Origin: Pseudomonadota bacterium | GTDB taxonomy: Bacteria; Pseudomonadota; Gammaproteobacteria; Burkholderiales; Burkholderiaceae_C | Assembly: GCA_018241405.1 (NCBI GenBank) | Contig: JAFEDY010000022.1 | Location: 170,377-234,376, forward strand | Length of the DNA: 64,000 bases | Direction: 5' to 3' | Shown: positions 55,356 through 64,000 of the stretch, piece after piece | Numbering within the stretch: position 1 is the stretch's first letter | How the letters are laid out: each line of letters starts with the position of its first letter | Notes under the pieces: model-generated | Told to the model about the DNA's origin: nothing | Database searches by the model: none | Seen by the model: the letters and a program-made list of their open reading frames with translations, nothing else | Program-made: the position numbers and the translations under genes

Positions 55356-57443
55356 TCACGCCGCGACATGGTCATCGCCATGGGCGCCAAAGACCCGGTC
55401 CTTCAGGTGCGCCAGTTCATCGCGGACACGCGCGGCCTGTTCGAACTCCAGGTTGCGCGCAAGTTCCAGCATGCGCTTTTCCAGGCGCTTGATCTCACGG
55501 GCGATGTCCTTCTCGGACATCTCGTCGAGCTCGGCATGGCGCGCGGCCTCCTGCTCCAGGCGCTGCGCCTCCTGGCCCGCTTTTTCGCTGTAGACGCCGT
55601 CAATCAGGTCTCTTACCTGCTTGACAATGCTGCGCGGCGTAATGCCCTGCGCCTGGTTGTGCGCGATCTGCCGGGCGCGCCGGCGCTCGGTCTCGTCGAT
55701 AGCCTTCTTCATCGAGTCGGTCACGCGGTCGGCGTACAGGATGGCCTTGCCATGCAGGTTGCGCGCCGCGCGGCCTATGGTCTGGATCAGGCTGCGCTCG
55801 GCGCGCAGAAAGCCTTCCTTGTCGGCGTCCAGGATGGCCACCAGCGACACCTCGGGAATGTCCAGGCCTTCCCTCAGCAGGTTGATGCCCACCAGCACGT
55901 CGAACGCCCCCAGGCGCAGGTCGCGGATGATCTCCACGCGCTCCACGGTGTCGATGTCGCTGTGCAGGTAGCGCACCTTGACGCCGTTGTCGGCCAGGTA
56001 GTCGGTGAGCTGCTCGGCCATGCGTTTGGTGAGCGTGGTGATGAGCACGCGCTGCTTCTGCTGCACGCGCAGGTGGATCTCCTGCAGCACGTCGTCCACC
56101 TGGTGGGTGGCGGGGCGCACCTCGACCTCGGGATCGACCAGGCCCGTGGGGCGCACGACCTGATCGACGACCTGGCCGGAATGCTGCTTCTCATAGTCCG
56201 CCGGCGTGGCCGAGACAAAGATCACCTGGCGCATGCGCCCCTCGAACTCCTCGAACTTGAGCGGCCGGTTATCGAGCGCCGACGGCAGGCGAAAGCCATA
56301 TTCGACCAGCGTGGTCTTGCGCGAGCGGTCGCCGTTGTACATGGCGTTGAGCTGGCCGATCATCTGGTGGCTCTCGTCGAGGAACATCAGCGCGTCCGCC
56401 GGCAGGTAGTCGGTCAGCGTGGAGGGCGGCTCCCCCACCGCCGCGCCCGAGAGATGGCGCGAGTAGTTCTCGATGCCCTTGCAGTGCCCTACCTCGCTGA
56501 GCATCTCCAGGTCGAAGCGCGTGCGCTGCTCCAGGCGCTGGGCCTCGACCAGCTTGCCCTCCTTGGCAAAGAATTCCAGGCGCTCGCGCAGTTCCTCCTT
56601 GATGGTCTCCACGGCGCCCAGCACCACGTCGCGCGGCGTCACGTAATGGCTGCTGGGGTAGACCGTGAAGCGCGGAATTTTTTGCTGGATGCGCCCGGTC
56701 AGCGGATCGAACAGCTGCAGGCTCTCGACCTCGTCGTCGAACAGCTCTATGCGCACCGCCAGCTCCGAATGCTCGGCCGGAAAGACGTCAATCGTGTCGC
56801 CGCGCACGCGGAACTTGCCGCGCGTGAAATCCTGGTCATTGCGCTGGTATTGCATGCGGATCAGCTGCGCGATCGCGTCGCGCTGCCCCATCTTGTCGCC
56901 CACGCGCAGCGTCATCACCATGCGGTGGTAGCTCTCGGGGTTGCCGATGCCGTAGATAGCCGACACCGTGGCGACGATGACCACGTCGCGCCGCTCCAGC
57001 AGGCTCTTGGTGCAGGACAGGCGCATCTGCTCGATGTGCTCGTTGATGGCGCTGTCCTTCTCGATGAACAGGTCGCGCTGCGGCACATAGGCCTCGGGCT
57101 GGTAGTAGTCGTAGTAGCTGACGAAATACTCCACCGCGTTCTTCGGGAAGAACTCGCGGAATTCGCTGTACAGCTGCGCCGCCAGCGTCTTGTTGGGCGC
57201 GAACACGATGGCCGGGCGCCCCAGACGCGCGATCACGTTGGCCATGGTGAAGGTCTTGCCCGAGCCCGTCACGCCCAACAGGGTCTGGAACACCTCGCCG
57301 TCGCGCACGCCCTCCGCCAGCTTCTCAATCGCGCCCGGCTGGTCGCCCGCCGGCGGATAGGGCTGGAACAGCTCGAACGGCGAATCAGGAAACTGGACAA
57401 ACTGCCCGCTGGAGGCGGGCGCGGTGGTAGCGGCTGGTTGCAT
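55356..57443 (-). CDS. uvrB: excinuclease ABC subunit B
   Basis: 695 aa from ATG 57443. Walker A '[14 protein letters not shown]', the beta-hairpin region '[12 protein letters not shown]', helicase motifs '[10 protein letters not shown]' and 'QTIGRAARN', and the C-terminal UVR domain ('[22 protein letters not shown]') are all present. UvrB verifies DNA damage with UvrA and guides UvrC in nucleotide excision repair. It is divergent from the aminotransferase gene. Confidence 0.98.
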   Translation of the reverse strand: MQPAATTAPASSGQFVQFPDSPFELFQPYPPAGDQPGAIEKLAEGVRDGEVFQTLLGVTGSGKTFTMANVIARLGRPAIVFAPNKTLAAQLYSEFREFFPKNAVEYFVSYYDYYQPEAYVPQRDLFIEKDSAINEHIEQMRLSCTKSLLERRDVVIVATVSAIYGIGNPESYHRMVMTLRVGDKMGQRDAIAQLIRMQYQRNDQDFTRGKFRVRGDTIDVFPAEHSELAVRIELFDDEVESLQLFDPLTGRIQQKIPRFTVYPSSHYVTPRDVVLGAVETIKEELRERLEFFAKEGKLVEAQRLEQRTRFDLEMLSEVGHCKGIENYSRHLSGAAVGEPPSTLTDYLPADALMFLDESHQMIGQLNAMYNGDRSRKTTLVEYGFRLPSALDNRPLKFEEFEGRMRQVIFVSATPADYEKQHSGQVVDQVVRPTGLVDPEVEVRPATHQVDDVLQEIHLRVQQKQRVLITTLTKRMAEQLTDYLADNGVKVRYLHSDIDTVERVEIIRDLRLGAFDVLVGINLLREGLDIPEVSLVAILDADKEGFLRAERSLIQTIGRAARNLHGKAILYADRVTDSMKKAIDETERRRARQIAHNQAQGITPRSIVKQVRDLIDGVYSEKAGQEAQRLEQEAARHAELDEMSEKDIAREIKRLEKRMLELARNLEFEQAARVRDELAHLKDRVFGAHGDDHVAA

Positions 57444-57552
57444 GGCGATGGTCAACGACGCCCGGGCGCGCGTCGTAAAATCATGGTTTGGCCCGAAAGC
57501 CTACTGCAGCTGGGGTCACGTCACGAGATTTCCACCCCCTCAAGGATTCTTC

Positions 57553-58749
57553 ATGTCTCTGTTTTCCGCCGTCGAAATGGCCCCCCGCGACCCCATCCTG
57601 GGTCTGAACGAGCAATTCAACGCCGACACCAATCCCGCCAAGGTCAACCTGGGCGTGGGCGTGTACTTCGACGACAACGGCAAGCTGCCGCTGCTGGCCT
57701 GCGTGCAGGCGGCCGAAAAGGCCATGATGGACAAGCCCGCCGCGCGCGGCTACCTGCCCATCGACGGCATCGCCGCCTACGACAACGCCGTCAAGGGCCT
57801 GGTCTTCGGCAGCGACTCCGAACCCGTCACCAGCGGCCGCGTGGCCACCGTGCAGGCCCTGGGCGGCACCGGCGGCCTGAAGATCGGCGCCGACTTTCTG
57901 AAAAAGCTCAACCCCAGCGCCAAGGTGCTGATCTCCGATCCGAGCTGGGAGAATCACCGCGCACTGTTCACCAATGCCGGCTTTGCGGTCGAGACCTACG
58001 CCTACTACGACGCGGCCAAACGTGGTGTGAATTTCGACGCCATGCTGGCCAGCCTGAATGCAGCAGAAGTGGGCACCATCGTCGTGCTGCACGCCTGCTG
58101 CCACAACCCGACGGGCTACGACATTACCCCCACGCAATGGGACCAGGTCATCGCCACGGTCAAGGCCCGCGGCCTGACTGCCTTCCTGGATATGGCCTAC
58201 CAGGGCTTTGGCAACGGCATTGCCGAGGACGGCGCCGTGATCGGCAAGTTCGTCGCCGCCGGCCTGAGCTTTTTCGTCTCCACCTCGTTCTCCAAGAGCT
58301 TCAGCCTGTACGGCGAGCGCGTGGGCGCCCTGTCGGTGCTGTGCGCGGACAGGGAAGAGGCCGCGCGCGTGCTCAGCCAGCTCAAGATCGCCATCCGCAC
58401 CAACTACAGCAACCCACCCACGCACGGCGGCGCCGTCGTGGCGGCGGTGCTGAACACCCCCGAGCTGCGTGCGCTGTGGGAAAAAGAGCTGGGTGAGATG
58501 CGCGTGCGCATCAAGGCCATGCGCGGCAAGCTGGTCGATGGCCTGAAGGCCGCCGGCGTCCAGCAGGACATGAGCTTCATGACGCAGCAGATCGGCATGT
58601 TCAGCTACTCCGGCCTGTCCAAGGACCAGATGCTGCGCCTGCGCAGCGAGTTCGGCGTCTACGGCACCGACACCGGCCGCATCTGCGTGGCCGCGCTCAA
58701 CAGCAAGAACATCGACTATGTGTGCCAGTCGATTGCCAAGGTGATCTGA
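57553..58749 (+). CDS. aromatic-amino-acid/aspartate aminotransferase (class I, TyrB-like)
   Basis: 398 aa from ATG 57553. Fold-type I PLP enzyme: 'HACCHNPTGYDIT' and the Schiff-base Lys in 'STSFSKSFSLYGERVGAL', followed by the conserved Arg near the C-terminus in 'TDTGRICVAAL'. It matches the AspC/TyrB subgroup, interconverting aspartate or aromatic amino acids with their 2-oxo acids. Specificity cannot be decided by eye. A terminator follows. Confidence 0.93.
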   Translation: MSLFSAVEMAPRDPILGLNEQFNADTNPAKVNLGVGVYFDDNGKLPLLACVQAAEKAMMDKPAARGYLPIDGIAAYDNAVKGLVFGSDSEPVTSGRVATVQALGGTGGLKIGADFLKKLNPSAKVLISDPSWENHRALFTNAGFAVETYAYYDAAKRGVNFDAMLASLNAAEVGTIVVLHACCHNPTGYDITPTQWDQVIATVKARGLTAFLDMAYQGFGNGIAEDGAVIGKFVAAGLSFFVSTSFSKSFSLYGERVGALSVLCADREEAARVLSQLKIAIRTNYSNPPTHGGAVVAAVLNTPELRALWEKELGEMRVRIKAMRGKLVDGLKAAGVQQDMSFMTQQIGMFSYSGLSKDQMLRLRSEFGVYGTDTGRICVAALNSKNIDYVCQSIAKVI

Positions 58750-58783
58750 GAACCTCGGCGATACCCGTACACCCCGTCTACAA

Positions 58784-58807
58784 ACCGCCCTCGGGCGGTT
58801 TTGTTTT
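58784..58807 (+). terminator. Rho-independent terminator after the aminotransferase
   Basis: ACCGCC and GGCGGT form a short perfect stem with a CTCG tetraloop, followed by a T-rich tract, 35 bp after the stop codon. Confidence 0.85.
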
Positions 58808-58812
58808 GACCC

Positions 58813-59505
58813 ATGCGCACACAAGGCACCATCCGCCGCTGGGATTCAGCCAAGGGCTTTGGCTTCATCCAGGGCGCGCACAGCAGCAACGTGTTCTTTC
58901 ACATCCGCGACTTTCGAGGCGGCACGCCACCTGCCGAAGGCATGCGGGTCGAATACGAAGAGATCCAGGTGGGCGGCAAGGGGCCGCGCGCCATGGATGT
59001 ACGTCCGTTGGCCGCGCATGCCACCGCCGCCGCGACCTCCACAGGCGCACGCCCTGCCGCCAGAACCCCTGAACCGCCCGCCGCGCGGCGCCCTCAACCC
59101 ACGGCGCAACGCCGCACCAGGCCGCAGCGCCAGCAGGACGCCCCCGCCGCCGCAAGCCTGGCCATGGCACTCATGCTGGGCTGGCTGTGCCTGCTGGCCT
59201 GGGGCACATGGGCGCAGCGTTTGCCTTTGTGGCTGCTGGGTGCCATGGCAACGCTGAACCTGTTGACCTTTCTGATCTATGCGCTGGACAAGAGCGCAGC
59301 CCGGCACGGCAGCTGGCGAACCAGCGAAAGGCAACTGCATCTGCTGGCCCTGCTGGGCGGCTGGCCCGCGGCCTGGTGGGCCCAGCAATGGCTGCGCCAC
59401 AAGTCCAGCAAACAGGAGTTTCGCGGCATGTACTGGGTGACGGTACTGCTCAACTGTGCTGCCGTGGGCGCCGTGGTACTGCAACCCGGGTTACTTCCGA
59501 TCTGA
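58813..59505 (+). CDS. cold-shock domain protein fused to a DUF1294 membrane domain
   Basis: 230 aa. Residues 1-65 form a cold-shock domain ('GTIRRWDSAKGFGFIQ', 'NVFFHIRDF'). A basic Pro/Arg linker follows, then a DUF1294 part with membrane helices from about residue 115 ('LGWLCLLAWGTWAQ', 'LNLLTFLIYALDKSAA', 'WVTVLLNCAAVGAVVL'). The family occurs in many proteobacteria; its role is unclear, perhaps RNA-binding at the membrane. The start lies right after a terminator and has no good Shine-Dalgarno. The stop codon lies in a repeat copy. Confidence 0.88.
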   Translation: MRTQGTIRRWDSAKGFGFIQGAHSSNVFFHIRDFRGGTPPAEGMRVEYEEIQVGGKGPRAMDVRPLAAHATAAATSTGARPAARTPEPPAARRPQPTAQRRTRPQRQQDAPAAASLAMALMLGWLCLLAWGTWAQRLPLWLLGAMATLNLLTFLIYALDKSAARHGSWRTSERQLHLLALLGGWPAAWWAQQWLRHKSSKQEFRGMYWVTVLLNCAAVGAVVLQPGLLPI

Positions 59506-59550
59506 TAGCTCCCAGCGCTTTATCAGAGCGCCTTAGAGCCCTATTTTCTG
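59502..59550 (+). repeat. interspersed repeat copy at the end of the cold-shock/DUF1294 gene
   Basis: TGATAGCTCCCAGCGCTTTA, then TAGAGCCCTATTTTC, the same layout as 53235-53279. Its first bases provide the gene's TGA stop codon. Confidence 0.65.
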
Positions 59551-59628
59551 GATATCTATACACCGAAGACCGCCACACGCCGCGCTCACGCCGGCGCGCG
59601 CTCGGTCGGGCATGCGCCATGCAGCGCA

Positions 59629-62028
<2,400 letters not shown>

Positions 62029-62139
62029 CGGCGGGCCTGCGGGACGGGGGCCGACATTTTAGGAGCCAGCGGTCTTTTCTACCTGGGGCGCCCGTATTGA
62101 CCTTGCCGCGGTCGGCCCATGGGGTAAGCTCCCCGCCCC

Positions 62140-62727
62140 ATGGCCTACACCGTCGGCGCCCCCGTACACAGCGAGCTCCTCATCAAGAAAAGCCGTTTCA
62201 TAGGCTGCGTGCAGCCCATGGCGGACCGCGCCGGCGCCCAGGCGGTGGTGGACGCATTGCGCCGCGAGCACCCGGGCGCGGCCCATGTCTGTTGGGCGCT
62301 GCTGGCGGGCGGCCAGTCGGCAGCCGTGGACGACGGCGAGCCCGGCGGCACGGCCGGCCGGCCCATGCTGGATGTCCTGCGCCACCAGGACCTGGAGGGC
62401 GTGCTGGCCACCGTGGTGCGCTACTTCGGCGGCGTGAAGCTGGGCGCGGGCGGCCTGGTGCGCGCCTATACCGACAGCGTGGCCCAGGCCCTGCTCAAGG
62501 CCGACAAGCTGCCACTGCAGCGCATGCGCACCCTGGAGTGCAGCGTGCCCTATGCCCTGGAGGGCCTGGTGCGCCGCAGCGTCGATGCCGCTGGCGCGCA
62601 GTTGCTGGAGGTACGCCACGCCACGCTGGTCACGCTGCAGCTGCGCCTGCCCGAGGCTGAAGTACCGGCCTTCATGCACCAGCTCAACGAGGCCGGCCAG
62701 GGCCGTGTGGTCTGGCAAGAGGTTTGA
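62140..62727 (+). CDS. yigZ: YigZ/IMPACT-family protein
   Basis: 195 aa, usual length. The N-terminal IMPACT domain has 'IKKSRFIGCVQPMADRAGA', 'DDGEPGGTAGRPMLDVL' and 'VVRYFGGVKLGAGGLVRAY'; the C-terminal ferredoxin-like DUF1949 part follows from about 140. The family is related to eukaryotic IMPACT, a regulator of translation under stress. Its bacterial role is unclear. Divergent from the ygiQ-like gene. Confidence 0.93.
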   Translation: MAYTVGAPVHSELLIKKSRFIGCVQPMADRAGAQAVVDALRREHPGAAHVCWALLAGGQSAAVDDGEPGGTAGRPMLDVLRHQDLEGVLATVVRYFGGVKLGAGGLVRAYTDSVAQALLKADKLPLQRMRTLECSVPYALEGLVRRSVDAAGAQLLEVRHATLVTLQLRLPEAEVPAFMHQLNEAGQGRVVWQEV

Positions 62728-62769
62728 CCGGCAAGCCAGCGCTTGAGAAATCGGCGCTGCGGCCGATAA

Positions 62770-62798
62770 CTAGTACTGCAACCTGGGAGTAGAGGAAC
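62770..62798. repeat. orphan IS630 terminal repeat
   Basis: CTAGTACTGCAACCTGGGAG... matches the left end of the IS630 copy at 28418-28446 in 24 of 29 bases. No IS630 coding sequence follows; an IS1595-type element starts 9 bp further on. Confidence 0.6.
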
Positions 62799-62807
62799 AA
62801 AATGAAA

Positions 62808-63882
62808 GGCTCAAGTAGCGAAACCTATTGAACGTCCCGCTTGACGAGTGATCCAACCGACGTCTGGGCCCATTGAGGTCCGGGTAGCAGCAATGTGGAG
62901 GTGCGCCATGAGGGATAAGAAACTTCATGAGATCTTGACGTTGGTGCAGGCCCTTTCGGCGCGCCAGCGCAAGACGCTGGCGGGGCATCTGGCGGCCATG
63001 GACAACGCCCCCAAGGCGATCGGGGTGATCGAAGATCGCCAGCAGGGCTCGCCCACCTGCCCGCACTGCGGCAAGACCCATATCGTGCGCAACGGCCACA
63101 GCAATGGCTTGCAACGCTACTGGTGCCGCGGCTGCAGCACCACGTTCAACGCCCTGACGGGCACGCCGCTGGCGCACCTGCACCTGCGGGATAAGTGGTT
63201 GCAGCAGGCCCAGGCGCTGCGCGATGGCCTGTCGCTCAGCCAGGTGCAGCAGCGCCTGGACATTGCCCGCACGACGGCCCTGCGCTGGAGACACCGCTTC
63301 CTGGCAGTGCCCAAGGACATCCGGGCACCGAGGCTCACAGGCGTTGCCGAAGCGGATCACACCTACTTTCTGCGCTCGGCCAAGGGTGAACGTTATGGGC
63401 TCTTGCGCAAGGCGCGCAAGCGCGGGGGCAAGGCCAGCCAGCGCGGGCTCTCCCGTGAGCAGGTGCCGGTGCTGGTGGCGCGTGACCGCGCAGGCCAGAC
63501 CGCCGACTTCATCCTGGAGGTGGACGACTCCGAGCACGCCTCGGACAAGCTCAGGCCGCTGATGGCCCAGGACACCATCCTTTGCACCGAGGGTGACGCC
63601 ACCATGTGCGCCACCGCACGCAAGCTCGGCATCGAGCACCATGCCGTCAATGTCTCGGCCGGTGTGCGTGTCGATGGCCCCTGGCATGTGCAGAACGTCA
63701 ACGCCTACCACAGCCGCCTGAAGGTCTGGGTGCGGCACTTCAAGGGGGTTTCCACCAAGTACCTGGACTCCTACCTGGGCTGGTTCAGAACCATTGACCG
63801 CGTTCCCAAGGTCGTGGCCGAGCCCGCCGCGATGCTGGCACTGGCCATTGGATCCCAATCAATAGGATTCGCTACTTGAGCC
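62808..63882 (+). mobile_element. IS1595-family insertion sequence, intact
   Basis: 1075 bp with near-perfect 24-bp inverted repeats (GGCTCAAGTAGCGAA[A/T]CCTATTGA, one mismatch) enclosing one full-length transposase gene. No clear 8-bp target duplication was found, which may mean the flanks were rearranged. Confidence 0.9.
62908..63879 (+). CDS. IS1595-family transposase
   Basis: 323 aa from ATG 62908 with GGAGG 6 bp upstream. An N-terminal zinc ribbon ('CPHCGKTHIVRNG', 'YWCRGCSTTF') is followed by an HTH-like part and the DDE/N-type catalytic core ('GVAEADHTYFLRSAKG', 'CTEGDATMCATARK', 'NVNAYHSRLKVWVRHFKGV'). The C-terminus overlaps the right inverted repeat. No frameshift or stop, so it may be active. 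Confidence 0.93.
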   Translation: MRDKKLHEILTLVQALSARQRKTLAGHLAAMDNAPKAIGVIEDRQQGSPTCPHCGKTHIVRNGHSNGLQRYWCRGCSTTFNALTGTPLAHLHLRDKWLQQAQALRDGLSLSQVQQRLDIARTTALRWRHRFLAVPKDIRAPRLTGVAEADHTYFLRSAKGERYGLLRKARKRGGKASQRGLSREQVPVLVARDRAGQTADFILEVDDSEHASDKLRPLMAQDTILCTEGDATMCATARKLGIEHHAVNVSAGVRVDGPWHVQNVNAYHSRLKVWVRHFKGVSTKYLDSYLGWFRTIDRVPKVVAEPAAMLALAIGSQSIGFAT

Positions 63883-64000
63883 ACCTCAAAAGTGGGAGGC
63901 CACCATACCCGTTTACAAAGCGAACAGGAAAGTCAATGAAATCAACGGTCTACCCAGACCACCCCCGCGCCAGTGCTAGCTTTGCGTACCGTCACTTATT

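Noticed and set aside
55368..58496. 1042-codon open frame opposite uvrB and running into the aminotransferase gene
   Set aside because: It is antisense to two clearly conserved genes; long open frames on the other strand are common in GC-rich DNA. No domain is recognisable.
63883..64000. Start of a gene at the right edge
   Set aside because: 118 bp with no supported start and too little sequence to judge.

Overview
The window looks like a betaproteobacterial chromosome of the Comamonadaceae type (Acidovorax / Alicycliphilus / Diaphorobacter relatives). This rests on the housekeeping half at about 31.0-62.7 kb: a pyruvate dehydrogenase operon whose E3 carries its own lipoyl domain, next to a PAS kinase/FixJ-type regulator pair; a complete iscRSUA-hscBA-fdx cluster; and copies of a short interspersed repeat with a TAGCT..C..GCGCTT core. 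The taxon is inferred from gene content only.

Left half (1 to about 28.4 kb): an accessory catabolic island. A minus-strand operon (5282 to 1) encodes two adjacent family III CoA-transferases, a MenB/BadI-like crotonase, a thiolase-fold protein without the usual nucleophilic Cys, its DUF35 zinc-ribbon partner, and a crotonase cut off by the window edge. A graveyard of broken genes follows (5.4-7.5 kb: IS3 transposase, a biotin-carboxylase-like stub, an XdhC-like tail, an acyl-CoA dehydrogenase tail) around an intact LLM-class, probably F420-dependent, oxidoreductase. A CoxG-like protein, an N-terminally extended crotonase and a LuxR-type regulator come next.

At 11.3-16.7 kb lies the most interesting block: a tight plus-strand operon for the deazaflavin cofactor F420, made of NADPH:F420 oxidoreductase (fno), cofE, cofD, cofC and the fused FO synthase fbiC, followed by an MFS exporter. 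F420 is best known from Actinobacteria and methanogens. Here its genes sit inside an acyl-CoA catabolic island with an F420-type oxidoreductase, which suggests an F420-linked step in breakdown of an unidentified, perhaps alicyclic, carboxylic acid.

From 19.9 to 28.4 kb, two divergent operons add ETF beta (no ETF alpha visible; an IS630-type element lies where it would be expected), a small unknown protein, a nitronate-monooxygenase-family flavoenzyme and a CoA-transferase (minus strand); and a small Cys-containing protein, an acyl-CoA ligase, a fused CaiB-like protein and an amidohydrolase (plus strand). A truncated IS630 copy closes the island.

A Fic-domain gene with a 13-bp tandem repeat that throws its N-terminal DNA-binding domain out of frame separates island and core. 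The core then runs: lpdA-aceF-aceE (minus), kinase/regulator, folD, prlC, a secreted DUF4124/glutaredoxin-like protein, rpiA/pyrD, a yqjD-yqjE-yqjK-like trio, an FAD oxidoreductase, two tandem tRNA-Val genes, dnaQ, the isc cluster, uvrB, an aromatic/aspartate aminotransferase, a cold-shock/DUF1294 membrane protein, a YgiQ-family radical SAM protein and yigZ. The window ends with an intact IS1595-family element next to an orphan IS630 end.
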